Shown: positions 51,583 to 60,901 of the stretch, piece by piece
How positions within the stretch are numbered: the first letter of the stretch is position 1
How the letters are laid out: each line of letters starts with the position of its first letter
Assembly (NCBI RefSeq): GCF_000244875.1
Contig: NC_016791.1
Span: forward strand, 3,663,001-3,727,000
Origin: Clostridium sp. BNL1100
GTDB lineage: Bacteria; Bacillota; Clostridia; Acetivibrionales; DSM-1351
Length of the DNA: 64,000 bases
Direction: 5' to 3'
Translations under genes and position numbers: made by a program
The notes under the pieces: model-generated
The model's input: the letters and a program-made list of their open reading frames with translations, nothing else
Database searches by the model: none
Told to the model about the DNA's origin: nothing

Positions 51583-53157
51583 TTACTTTTTACCATAGAA
51601 CTCGTTATACCAATTCTGCATTTCTGTTCTTATCTTCTCACCGCCACTATTTGCCCAGTCTGACTGGAAGGTTTTGAGGTCACTAATTTTCTTAGTTCCG
51701 CCAATAAGCTGGAGGGTGAAGTCGCTGGTAGCTTTAAATAATGACTGATTATATTTGGAGTAATTCTCTAATGAAGGCATGAATGCGAAAGTATTATCTA
51801 CAAAAATATTTGGTGTCTCTTTATTTGCTTTGTTAGTAACTGCATCGAATGCAGCCCACATAGCATCACTCTTTCTAACACGAGAAGGCCACTGTTTTGC
51901 AAACTCTGCCTCGTTAGTACTGTTAAGATACCAATAAGAATTACCGCGTTCCTCTGCAAAGATAGGATTAATTGGTTTTATGGAACCATCAGTATCATAG
52001 GTAAAGTGTGTACCTTCAACACCGATATTCAAGTAGAGCTGATTTTGTTGCTTAATGTTAATCCAGTTAACAACATGCTCAGCCTTATTGGAACTCTTTA
52101 ATATACAGGTTACCTGATTAATTGCTTCAGTCTTCATGTATTTGCAAGTGCCATCAGAACCTGCCAGTGCACCTATATAGCCAAGATCTTCGTTTTTAAG
52201 GCCTAAACCATCTTTACCTGTCATAATTGGAGTAGTAACAGCAACACCTACACGGTTTGAAGCTGCAATTATTGCTTTTCCTGCAGATAATTTCTCATTT
52301 ACCGTGGTTGTGTTGTTAACCGCCCAATCACGATCTATAAGTCCCTCGTTTGATAGTTTTTGCATGAATTCAATCATTTTAGAGAAATTCTTATGTTCAG
52401 TCATGTAGTAAACTTTACCGTTTTCATCAACCATCCAGTCATTATAAATACCAAATGCAGAAGTTATACTCTGTGGGATATCCCAGTTAACTGAAGCTTC
52501 TGAAGCTGCACGGAAAGGGCCGGTGAAGATAATATATTTATCTCCATAAAACTTTTTAAGAGTAACAAGGGTGTTATAGAATTCGTCTATTGTTTTTGGG
52601 AGTTCATTAATACCAGCTGCTTTCATCAAGTCCATTCTTGCTACCATGAATGTTGTTACTTCAGTTGGGTACGGATATTTGTAAGGAATACCATAGATTT
52701 TACCATCTGAACCTGAACAAGCCTTCCAGGAATCTTCATTTACACCTTTGAGGACATCCTGACCATACTGATTAAGCAAATCAGAAAGAGGCTTCAATGC
52801 ACCTTGTGAGAGCAGCGTTTGGAACTGGGATACACTCACCTGAATTACATCATAATCAGCGCCCGATGCAACTTCCATAAGGAGTTTTTCGTCTGCATTT
52901 TCAGCTGGAAGTACGTTGTACTTAACTTTGTAACCGGTTTTCTCTTCATAGATTTTTGCCATACCGTCAGTATTCGGATCAAAGCTGACGTTATAGCCAA
53001 GATACTTAAGTTCCGGCTTTTCACCATCCAGAGCTTTCGCCTCAGAATTGCTTGCTGTTGAGGTGTTACTTGGAGTGGAATTACTGCTCTGTCCACAAGC
53101 TGCTAAGCTAGACACAATCATCAAAACCGCAAGAAACAATACAAAAATCTTCTTCAT
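51583..53157 (-). CDS. Extracellular solute-binding lipoprotein (family 1)
   Basis: 524 aa. Signal peptide with lipobox LAAC, lipidated Cys21. The mature protein shows family 1 features (VSQFQTLLSQGALKPLSDLL, GIPYKYPYPTEVTTFMV). The length is that of the LplA type used for oligosaccharides. AGGAGGAAGGG precedes the ATG, and a small hairpin (53183-53198) lies just upstream of it. It binds the substrate on the outside and delivers it to the two permeases upstream. Aromatic residues (several Trp/Tyr) fit a carbohydrate ligand. Confidence 0.92.
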   Translation of the reverse strand: MKKIFVLFLAVLMIVSSLAACGQSSNSTPSNTSTASNSEAKALDGEKPELKYLGYNVSFDPNTDGMAKIYEEKTGYKVKYNVLPAENADEKLLMEVASGADYDVIQVSVSQFQTLLSQGALKPLSDLLNQYGQDVLKGVNEDSWKACSGSDGKIYGIPYKYPYPTEVTTFMVARMDLMKAAGINELPKTIDEFYNTLVTLKKFYGDKYIIFTGPFRAASEASVNWDIPQSITSAFGIYNDWMVDENGKVYYMTEHKNFSKMIEFMQKLSNEGLIDRDWAVNNTTTVNEKLSAGKAIIAASNRVGVAVTTPIMTGKDGLGLKNEDLGYIGALAGSDGTCKYMKTEAINQVTCILKSSNKAEHVVNWINIKQQNQLYLNIGVEGTHFTYDTDGSIKPINPIFAEERGNSYWYLNSTNEAEFAKQWPSRVRKSDAMWAAFDAVTNKANKETPNIFVDNTFAFMPSLENYSKYNQSLFKATSDFTLQLIGGTKKISDLKTFQSDWANSGGEKIRTEMQNWYNEFYGKK

Positions 53158-53228
53158 AATTTCCCTTCCTCCTTTTTATTTTTATCGGTCTCCCGATAAA
53201 CTACAATGTGGAATAAAATTAAATTTGG

Positions 53229-54125
53229 TTAACCTTTAACTGAGCCTATCGTAATACCTTGAACCATATATCTCTGAACCAATGGATATAATGCAACAAT
53301 AGGTATTAGTGAAAGAACAACTACTGCTGAGACAATTCCATCAATTGAAACATTAGAGTAATTACCTGCTACAAGACGCTCAACAATTGTCTGTGTATTA
53401 CTTATAGTATTATAGGTAAATAGCTGCAAGGTCTGCATTTCAGTACTATTGGTATACATAACTGCGTGGAAGTAGTTGTTCCAATAATTAACGGCATATA
53501 ACATAGCTACTGTTGCTAAAACAGGTGTAGACATTGGACATACAATGGATATCAATATTCTTATATCACTGGCACCGTCAATTTTTGCTGATTCTTCAAT
53601 ACTTTCAGGCAAGCCTTCAAAATAATTTTTTACAATGAACATATTAAAATGGACTATAAAAAACGGAAGTATCAGCGCAGCAAATGTATCAATAATACCT
53701 AGGGTACGAACAACCATATATGCAGGAATTATTCCACCAAAGAACACCATGCTGATAATGTATAACATAATAAATACTTTACGACCTTTGAATGAGGGCT
53801 TAGATAATGGGTACGCAGTTGTAATTGTTACTACCATACTGATGATTGTACCTAAAACCGTAACAATTATCGTATTTTTAAGGGAATGTAAAAATGTAGT
53901 CTCTTTGAGAACATATTTCATTGTTTCAAACTGTATATCAACCGGCCAAAATAACACAGAACCCGATGTAACAGCGGATGCACTACTGAATGACTTAGAT
54001 AGCACATGCAAAATAGGAAGTATCGCACACAGTGCAAGTATACTCATGATAATGTAGGAAATCACTATCATAACCTTCTCACTTGCTTCCAGCGGAGTGC
54101 CCGTTTTCTTTTTCTTAATAAACAT
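53229..54125 (-). CDS. CUT1-family sugar ABC permease (LplC type)
   Basis: 298 aa from the ATG at 54125 (AGAGGTG 6 nt upstream); the longer reading to 54143 lacks a site. Six membrane segments. The EAA loop is EESAKIDGASDIRILISIVCP, which contacts the ATPase. The protein ends in VQRYMVQGITIGSVKG, the usual end of LplC-like permeases. It is paired with the permease 37 bp upstream. No ATPase gene is found in this locus, so a shared MsiK/UgpC-type ATPase elsewhere must drive it. Confidence 0.93.
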   Translation of the reverse strand: MFIKKKKTGTPLEASEKVMIVISYIIMSILALCAILPILHVLSKSFSSASAVTSGSVLFWPVDIQFETMKYVLKETTFLHSLKNTIIVTVLGTIISMVVTITTAYPLSKPSFKGRKVFIMLYIISMVFFGGIIPAYMVVRTLGIIDTFAALILPFFIVHFNMFIVKNYFEGLPESIEESAKIDGASDIRILISIVCPMSTPVLATVAMLYAVNYWNNYFHAVMYTNSTEMQTLQLFTYNTISNTQTIVERLVAGNYSNVSIDGIVSAVVVLSLIPIVALYPLVQRYMVQGITIGSVKG

Positions 54126-54162
54126 AGTTTTCACCTCTGACAAGAATATACTTTAAAGTTAA

Positions 54163-55131
54163 TTACCAAATGCTTCTATGAAGTAACCTCTTGCAAATAG
54201 AATTTGCACCAACAATTAAGATAAATGCTACAACCGAATTAAATAAACCAAGTGCAGTTCCTAAGGCAAAATCTGATTGACCTAAACCCATACGGTAAAC
54301 ATAAGTTTGGATTACATCCGCTACATCGTATACTGTTGCATTGTAGAATACGAGAATCTGTTCAAAGCCGGTATCCAGGATATACCCTACCTTAAGAATT
54401 AACATCAATACTATGGTAGATGCCATTCCCGGCAATGTTATATGCCAGATTTGACGTAGCTTGGAAGCACCATCCACTCGAGCTGCTTCATAGAGTGAAA
54501 TGTCAATACCTGTGATAGCCGCCAAATAAATTACTGTATTCCAACCGACTTCTTTCCAGCCCTCAGTAAAGACTAACAGTCCCCGGAATACGTTTGTATC
54601 CGAGAAAAAACTAATCCTTTCAAACCCGAAGGAAGCTAACCCGGTGTTTACAATTCCATAAGTTCCTAGCAAGGAATAGAAAATACCAAATGTGACAACC
54701 CATGAGAAGAAATATGGAACATATATTGCGGTTTGTGCCAGCTTACGATAAACTTTATTACGAATTTCGTTTAGTAAAATCGCACATATTATAGGAATTG
54801 GGAATAGGAACACAATCTTATAAAGGTTAATAATCAAAGTATTTAAAAGGACTTTGATAAAGGCTGAACTTGCGAACAATCGCTCAAAATGCTCCAATCC
54901 TACCCATTCGCTTTTTGCAATTGCATCCAACGGATTATTACCAGCAAAAATACTATAATCTTTAAACGCAATTGTAATACCATACAGTGGCAAGAACTTA
55001 TAGACTATCAAAAAGAATAGTCCGGGGAGCAACATTATATACATGAGATAATGCTCTCTTAAATATGCTCCGAATTTAGAATGCTTTTGTATTTCGTTTT
55101 TTGCTTTTGATTTTGAAGCAATCATTTTCAT
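54163..55131 (-). CDS. CUT1-family sugar ABC permease (LplB type)
   Basis: 322 aa. YLMYIMLLPGLFFLIVYKFLPLY is the first membrane helix (about residues 27-49). The EAA loop is YEAARVDGASKLRQIWHITLPG. AIYVPYFFSWVVTFGIFYSLL is typical of LplB relatives. GGAGG precedes the ATG. It is the first gene of the importer operon, downstream of the promoter at 55199-55227. Partner: the permease at 53229-54125. Confidence 0.93.
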   Translation of the reverse strand: MKMIASKSKAKNEIQKHSKFGAYLREHYLMYIMLLPGLFFLIVYKFLPLYGITIAFKDYSIFAGNNPLDAIAKSEWVGLEHFERLFASSAFIKVLLNTLIINLYKIVFLFPIPIICAILLNEIRNKVYRKLAQTAIYVPYFFSWVVTFGIFYSLLGTYGIVNTGLASFGFERISFFSDTNVFRGLLVFTEGWKEVGWNTVIYLAAITGIDISLYEAARVDGASKLRQIWHITLPGMASTIVLMLILKVGYILDTGFEQILVFYNATVYDVADVIQTYVYRMGLGQSDFALGTALGLFNSVVAFILIVGANSICKRLLHRSIW

Positions 55132-55198
55132 AGTATTATTCCTCCGAAATTGCCTGTCAGTAGAAACTTTACATAATAGAACATTTTAAAATGTGTAG

Positions 55199-55227
55199 AA
55201 TATAGACTTTGAAAGCTTTCAGTGCAA
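55199..55227 (-). promoter_or_regulatory. Importer promoter with palindromic operator in the spacer
   Basis: On the reverse strand TTGCAC (55227-55222) and TATATT (55204-55199) are 17 bp apart. The 12 bp perfect palindrome TGAAAGCTTTCA (55210-55221) lies entirely in the spacer. It resembles a shortened cre or LacI-type operator. A repressor bound there would block RNA polymerase. Confidence 0.55.
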
Positions 55228-55393
55228 GTTTGTATTCAATCTATGCTATTATATTAGCATACAAACATTCCAAGTTGAATGACTCAATCTTCTGATTTCT
55301 TATCCAAAACTGTTATATTTGCATAAAAATATGTTCATTTCGGGATAGAATTTATAGAAATAGCACTAAAAAAAGTCGATATATAGAATTAGA

Positions 55394-55432
55394 GACTGGT
55401 AGAATATACTACAGATATAGTATTCTACAGTC
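55394..55432 (-). terminator. Terminator after the histidine kinase gene
   Basis: GACTGGTAGAATATACTA (55394-55411) pairs with TAGTATTCTACAGTC (55418-55432) with small bulges. It lies 67 bp after the kinase stop. It separates the two-component genes from the importer promoter. Confidence 0.65.
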
Positions 55433-55498
55433 CCTATACTCTTTTTATTTTCAGTTACTATAAATCTTACTAACACCATAGAGTTCTTTACTATATAT

Positions 55499-57301
55499 TC
55501 ACTCCTGCTCCATGTATCTCAAGGGTAACGACAGGATAACAGTTGTACCTATATTCAACTCCGAGCTTACCGTGAGTCCACAATCATCCCCTCCGAACAG
55601 CTTAAGTCTTTCATCTACATTCCCAAGGCCATAGCCCTTTGTACTGCTATTTTCTTGGTGCAAGAGCCTTTCCAGCTGCTCTAGACTCATTCCCTGACCA
55701 TTATCCTTAATAATGATTTCTAATTTACCGTTTTCCTCTTTTGCGGTAATTACAAGCCGCCCGTCGCCGGCTTGTTTGTTGAGAATTCCATGGTTGAGGG
55801 CATTTTCAACTAACGGCTGCAGAGATAATTTAGGAATAAGACACTCCTTGAGATTATCTTCTATATTAATATCTATGGTGGAAATATTACTAAACCTTTT
55901 TTGCATAATTCCTATATAAGCCTGAATCAGCTCCAATTCATCATGAAGCGTAACAACATCTCTGCCTTTGCTCAAGCTTAGGCGGAAATATTTTGAAAAT
56001 GCGTTAATCATCCATATACTGTCTTTCTTATGATCCTCCAATATCATCCACTTTATGGCATCTAAAGTATTGTACAGAAAATGGGGATTTATTTGTGCCT
56101 GTAAAGCTTTTAATTGATAATCACGTGCTTTCAATTTCGCTTCATATGATTCTTCCATTAACCTTTTGATAGTAACAACCAATTGGTTAGCATTATTCTC
56201 CAGTAATGCAAGTGATTTATTATTATTCTGTGAAAAAGTACTATCGACTTGATCAATACCCTCATTGTTAAGTACCATGATAGCATTATTTATTCGTTTT
56301 ATGGTATTTTCAATAATACTGGAATATATCAAAATCAATGAGATTAAAAAAACCGCTACAACAGCAATAATCAGCAGGGCACGCATAACATCAAATGAAA
56401 AAACATCAGAGCCGTAAACCGCAGTTGCAGGAAGTCTCATAACAAGGTACCAGTCCGTTGCACTCAATTTTGAAAATGCCACAAGATCTGCATTTTGACT
56501 CATACTTCCGCTCAAATGTCCTGTTTTATTCAGCAAAACAGCGCTCAGTTCAGTAGCGGAAAGGCCATTTTTACCAATCAAGGCTGAATCCGGATGGGAT
56601 ATTATAACTCCATCTGAATCTACCAGGTAAATTTCCTCATCTATGCTTATGCCCGCTGAAAATATTCTGCTGAGCTTGGTCTCTTCTATATCTAATTGTA
56701 GTATACTTGCAATTTCATCATAATTTGTTTTACTGGAAATTGTCATACGGCAGGATATAATATTTGTTAACCCTCTTCCCTCATAAATACGCGAGCCATA
56801 GGTTTTGAGCCAAACAACACCCCTTTGGTATATTTCACTGGATTGCTCAGCAAGCTCCGGTAAAGAATAAAATGTTTCCTGCTGGTTTGCATAAATTTTA
56901 CCGGAAGGCACATATAAACGTACTTTACTTATCATGTGTTTTCCTTCATACGCCGAAACCAGAGATTTTAGTTCATCGTATTCTTTTAACTGAGTTTCAA
57001 CACTTGTACTGCCACTTCGTACGTAAGGATAGGCTGTACTAAGAATTGAAAGTGCACTCTCAGAAATCTGTTCAAAACGGTAATCTAAATTGTTTTTTAT
57101 TTGACTGACCGCCAATTGCATATTGTTTGAAAGCTCATTCTCAATGATATTTGCCGAATGAATGGAATACAAATACACAATAATTGTGAGCGGTATAACT
57201 ACACTAAAAGCAAAAAGGGCTATTGCTCGTTTTGATAATCGCATATTATCACTATATATAATTAGTTTGGAAATCTTCTCGCGTAACTTAATTCGATTCA
57301 T
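55499..57301 (-). CDS. YesM-type sensor histidine kinase
   Basis: 600 aa from the ATG at 57301 (AAAGGA 8 nt upstream). Two membrane segments (about 25-45 and about 300-325) flank a dCache-type extracellular domain. The phospho-acceptor is His (about residue 405) in LQAQINPHFLYNTLDAIKW. The ATPase boxes are PLVENALNHGI, IIKDNGQGMS and GYGLGNVDERL. These kinases sense sugars, often through a binding protein, and phosphorylate YesN-like regulators. The stop of the regulator gene is 39 bp before its start, so they are one unit. Confidence 0.93.
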   Translation of the reverse strand: MNRIKLREKISKLIIYSDNMRLSKRAIALFAFSVVIPLTIIVYLYSIHSANIIENELSNNMQLAVSQIKNNLDYRFEQISESALSILSTAYPYVRSGSTSVETQLKEYDELKSLVSAYEGKHMISKVRLYVPSGKIYANQQETFYSLPELAEQSSEIYQRGVVWLKTYGSRIYEGRGLTNIISCRMTISSKTNYDEIASILQLDIEETKLSRIFSAGISIDEEIYLVDSDGVIISHPDSALIGKNGLSATELSAVLLNKTGHLSGSMSQNADLVAFSKLSATDWYLVMRLPATAVYGSDVFSFDVMRALLIIAVVAVFLISLILIYSSIIENTIKRINNAIMVLNNEGIDQVDSTFSQNNNKSLALLENNANQLVVTIKRLMEESYEAKLKARDYQLKALQAQINPHFLYNTLDAIKWMILEDHKKDSIWMINAFSKYFRLSLSKGRDVVTLHDELELIQAYIGIMQKRFSNISTIDINIEDNLKECLIPKLSLQPLVENALNHGILNKQAGDGRLVITAKEENGKLEIIIKDNGQGMSLEQLERLLHQENSSTKGYGLGNVDERLKLFGGDDCGLTVSSELNIGTTVILSLPLRYMEQE

Positions 57302-57340
57302 AGATAATTCCTTTCTGTACGCCGATTTCTTATGCAAATT

Positions 57341-58960
57341 CTATTGCTCAGAAGACGCTATTGCAACATTCCTATATTCGCTAGGCGAGATTCCTGTGTA
57401 TTTCTTAAATAAACGAGAAAAATAGCTTGGTGATAAATAGCCCACCTCATAACATACATCATACAGTTTAATATACGGGTCTGATAAAAGCTTCTTTGCT
57501 TTCTCAAGCCGGGTCAGAGTTAAATAATCATTTATTGTAGTTCCGGTAACTTGTTTAAACAACACGCACAAATATGTGGGTGTTAAGTAAACATCCTTCG
57601 CTAATGTACTTATCGATATCTGTTCCTTAAAGCGTTCCTCAATAGTCTTTCGAACCTGATTGATAATTGTATGAGAATATGTTTTGCTCATACTGCTCAT
57701 GAGGGCTGCCACCTCAAAATAAAGCTTTTCAATCAGAATACATTGTTCTTCAAAATCCGGACAGCACAAGAATTTCTCTAAAATCATTCGCTGATTGGAA
57801 TAATCACTTTTTTTATTTATTTTTATATCAGTTACTATTCGTGTCGGGAGCAGTAGTAAAAAAATCATCAAATTCTGCTCTTCATCATGATGAAATTTTT
57901 CTCTTATAATATTAAAAAGCTCTCGAAGTACCTCCGATACTTGTTCGGTATTTCCACAGCTTAAACATTCCTGCAGACTTTTTTCAGCTCTTTCCTTATA
58001 TTCTTTTAGACTTTCGTCCATTTCATATTTATCAACGGAAATAGTCAGTTCGTCATCGAGTAAATACCTTTTACTTATGGCATTAGATGCATTCTCATAA
58101 GATGTTTTTATATTTTCAAGCCCTTTAAATCTATCACTGATACCAATGGATACCGGTAGATTCATACAACCATTGAGACGCTTGTCAAGATTTTCAGAAA
58201 CTTCAAGGAGAGTTTCTTCATATTCATCTTCTAATAAAGACAATATCATGACGTATTCGCCTTGTTTGTTTTCAAAGCAGATGGTATCACTATATTGTTT
58301 ACCAACTTCTTTACACTCGTTTTGTATCTGAAGGGAAAGAAGTTGGCGCTCACGTTCCGGTAATACATGAAACTTGCTGTAAATACGCTGTATCTGTACT
58401 ACCAGTACACAATAATACATTTCATCATTGAGTGGGATATTTAAAAATTCTATACGTTCTTTCATTATATCTTGATTTTCGAAATCATCACGAATCATCG
58501 TTATAAAAAAACGCTCTTGTAAAAGTGGAAAACTCTGATTCAAAAGATTTTCCATATCAGCCATGGTCTGTTTACTCTGATTCTCAGTATTCATAGTATT
58601 TACCACTCGGCTAACCGTATCTTTAAGCTCGTCTAAATCAATGGACTTAAGAATATAGTCCACAGCCTCGACTTTAAGTGCATTTTTTAGGTAGCTTACA
58701 TCATCATGACCACTAATAAATATTATCTTTATCTCCGGATAAAGCTCTCGTAAATTCTTTGCCAATGTTATTCCATCCATATACGGCATGAGGACATCAG
58801 TAAGCACCAAATCAACGTGATTGTCCTTCACAAACTGAAACGCCTTCTGACCATCAGAAAGATCGGCAACTATCTCGATATTGTGTTCGCTCCAATCAAA
58901 GTGTTTTTTTAAACCTTGGCGTACCAAATCTTCATCATCAACAATAATCGCTTTATACAT
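57341..58960 (-). CDS. YesN-type response regulator with AraC DNA-binding domain
   Basis: 539 aa. The receiver domain is at 1-120 with D55 as the phosphorylation site (LTDVLMPYMDG), acidic DDE at the start and K105 (YILKSID). A long middle domain resembles those of other YesN proteins. The C-terminal AraC domain has ISISTLAKDVYLTPTYLCVLFK and YDVCYEVGYLSPSYFSRLFKKY, then TGISPSEYR. It likely activates the importer and the oxidoreductase operons on both sides. GGGAG lies about 8 nt before the ATG. Confidence 0.94.
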   Translation of the reverse strand: MYKAIIVDDEDLVRQGLKKHFDWSEHNIEIVADLSDGQKAFQFVKDNHVDLVLTDVLMPYMDGITLAKNLRELYPEIKIIFISGHDDVSYLKNALKVEAVDYILKSIDLDELKDTVSRVVNTMNTENQSKQTMADMENLLNQSFPLLQERFFITMIRDDFENQDIMKERIEFLNIPLNDEMYYCVLVVQIQRIYSKFHVLPERERQLLSLQIQNECKEVGKQYSDTICFENKQGEYVMILSLLEDEYEETLLEVSENLDKRLNGCMNLPVSIGISDRFKGLENIKTSYENASNAISKRYLLDDELTISVDKYEMDESLKEYKERAEKSLQECLSCGNTEQVSEVLRELFNIIREKFHHDEEQNLMIFLLLLPTRIVTDIKINKKSDYSNQRMILEKFLCCPDFEEQCILIEKLYFEVAALMSSMSKTYSHTIINQVRKTIEERFKEQISISTLAKDVYLTPTYLCVLFKQVTGTTINDYLTLTRLEKAKKLLSDPYIKLYDVCYEVGYLSPSYFSRLFKKYTGISPSEYRNVAIASSEQ

Positions 58961-59160
58961 AATTTTCTCCCGTCTGATAATATCTAATGCTCAAATTATA
59001 ATAAATCCTATGCCCTGAAATTGGATATCTATCATAGAAACCATGCTTAACTTACAAACATGCGATGATTTGAAACTTATTTTGTTTACTAAAAAAGTAT
59101 AGATACCTTGGATATATTTGTGAACATATAACAAATATACAAAGGTAACCTATGTGTCAT

Positions 59161-59190
59161 AGTATACCATAAATGATAAGAGGCCAACAA
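59161..59190 (-). promoter_or_regulatory. Candidate promoter of the YesNM genes
   Basis: On the reverse strand TTGTTG (59190-59185), an 18 bp spacer and TATACT (59166-59161). It lies about 200 bp before the yesN-like start, so the leader would be long. A weaker match than the other promoters in this window. Confidence 0.4.
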
Positions 59191-59324
59191 TATTTTTATG
59201 CAGAAATAACAAATGTTATATCATAAAATGGTATATTTTGTAGATTAATACAGAGATAAAATATAGAAGTTATGTTCTATTTATTTAAAAACTATCACTA
59301 TCTTTTACTCATTTTCCTGTTCTG

Positions 59325-59352
59325 TTGACTTGAAAGTATTAAATGTTATATT
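59325..59352 (+). promoter_or_regulatory. Promoter of the plus-strand FAD oxidoreductase operon
   Basis: TTGACT (59325-59330), a 16 bp spacer and TATATT (59347-59352). The first gene starts 133 bp downstream, with CAGGAGG 6 nt before its ATG. No hairpin stands out in the leader. Confidence 0.6.
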
Positions 59353-59484
59353 TAAAGAAAATAATCTTTTAAATGAAAATCCTCCATGCTGATACAGTAG
59401 TTTTTACTTACAGGAATTTCGCTAAAGTATATATTGAAATTTAATTTGTTAACATAAAAAAATAAAATTTTTCAGGAGGATACC

Positions 59485-60858
59485 ATGAGTGAAGTTCAAT
59501 ACACAAAAACCATTAAAAACATAATAGAAACAGACGTCCTTGTTATCGGTGGTGGTACAGCGGGCTTCGGAGCGGCAATAGCAGCGGCACGTAACGGAGC
59601 GAAAACACTTCTTATTGAGCGTTTAAGTATTCTTGGCGGAATGGCTACAGCAGGTTTGGTGGGTCCATTTATGACCTGCTATGATAACGATGCAGAGGAA
59701 CAATTAGTGAAGGGTATTTTTGATGAACTTTGTCTTCGGACCGAAGCCCGTGGTGGTGCTATTCATCCTTCTAAGGTGGAAGGTATGACCTCTTATTCTT
59801 CATATTATATGGCAAGTCATAGACATGTTACTCCGTATCAGTCGGAGATACTTGCAGTTGTAATGGAAGAAATGCTTGAAGAATCAGGTGCACAAATACA
59901 ATTCAATGTACAGGTTACTGACTGCATTACTAAGGACAAAAAAATAGATTATGTAATTGTCAATATGAAGGAAGGTATTGCAGCAATTCGTGCAAAACTA
60001 TACATAGATTGTACCGGTGATGCTGATGTGGCCTATTTTGCAGGAGTCCCTACGTGGCTTGGCAAAAAGGAAACGGGCATTATGCAGCCTACCTCCCTTT
60101 TCTTTGAAGTTGGTAACATTGACCGTGATAAATATTTAGGGGAACTTGAAGCTAATAAATCTAATTTGGACAACCACGTTGCCAATTGTTTTGCTAAGTA
60201 TGTAGAAGAAGCTAAACGTAATGGTGACTGGACACTTGACCGTAACGAATTAGGCAACTATGAGCAGAATATACCCGGAAGGTGGAAGATAAATACCACT
60301 CGTATTGCGCATATTGATGCTACCAAGACTTCAGATATAACCAAAGCGCTTATTCAAGGCAGACGTCAAGTGCAAGAAGTTGTTGCATTTATGAAAAAAT
60401 ATCTCCCAGGCTGTGAGAATGTTCAGCTTCTTCAGGTAGCTACTGCACTGGGAGTTCGTGAAACAAGACACATTGTGGGAAAATACGAGCTAACAGCTGA
60501 AGATATACTCTCACGTAAACATTTCGATGATGCAATATGTACCTTCGGATATGCAATTGATGTACACAATTCAACAGGTGGTGGTGTTACATTTACCTGT
60601 GTTGATAAATACTACACTATACCTTACCGATGTCTGATTCCTGAGAACTGTGACAATATGCTTGTTGCAGGGCGCAGTATATGCGGTTCCTCAGAGGCCG
60701 CAGCAAGCTATAGAGTAATGCCTGCCTGTATAGCCATGGGCCAGGCGGCAGGTACAGCAGCTGCAATAGCACTAAAAAGTGGTGTTTGTCCCGAGAATGT
60801 GGACATTGTTAATCTTCGTAATACTCTTATTGAGCAAGGTGCAGTTATCAAGGATTAA
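59485..60858 (+). CDS. FAD-dependent oxidoreductase (FAD_oxidored family), copy 4
   Basis: 457 aa. VLVIGGGTAGFGAAIAAARNG and LLIERLSILGGMATAGLVGPF bind FAD. GGAIHPSKVEG and RHVTPYQSEILAVV align with the minus-strand copy at 50126-51499, its closest relative here and of equal length. ALGVRETRHIVGKYELTAED and IDVHNSTGGG close the motif list. It is first in a three-gene operon with another FAD oxidoreductase and the ketose 3-epimerase. An oxidised sugar or polyol is the likely product. Confidence 0.9.
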   Translation: MSEVQYTKTIKNIIETDVLVIGGGTAGFGAAIAAARNGAKTLLIERLSILGGMATAGLVGPFMTCYDNDAEEQLVKGIFDELCLRTEARGGAIHPSKVEGMTSYSSYYMASHRHVTPYQSEILAVVMEEMLEESGAQIQFNVQVTDCITKDKKIDYVIVNMKEGIAAIRAKLYIDCTGDADVAYFAGVPTWLGKKETGIMQPTSLFFEVGNIDRDKYLGELEANKSNLDNHVANCFAKYVEEAKRNGDWTLDRNELGNYEQNIPGRWKINTTRIAHIDATKTSDITKALIQGRRQVQEVVAFMKKYLPGCENVQLLQVATALGVRETRHIVGKYELTAEDILSRKHFDDAICTFGYAIDVHNSTGGGVTFTCVDKYYTIPYRCLIPENCDNMLVAGRSICGSSEAAASYRVMPACIAMGQAAGTAAAIALKSGVCPENVDIVNLRNTLIEQGAVIKD

Positions 60859-60901
60859 TTCTCTTTAAAACAAAACTATAAAATTAAAGGAGACAAAAAC
60901 T

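Larger units (their letters stand above)
58961..59484. other. Divergent intergenic region of the two-component and plus-strand oxidoreductase operons
   Basis: 524 bp with no gene seen. It holds two divergent promoters (59161-59190 reverse and 59325-59352 forward). The rest is AT-rich, with short A/T tracts, and no clear operator palindrome was found. YesN would be expected to bind direct repeats here, but none stands out by eye. Confidence 0.6.
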
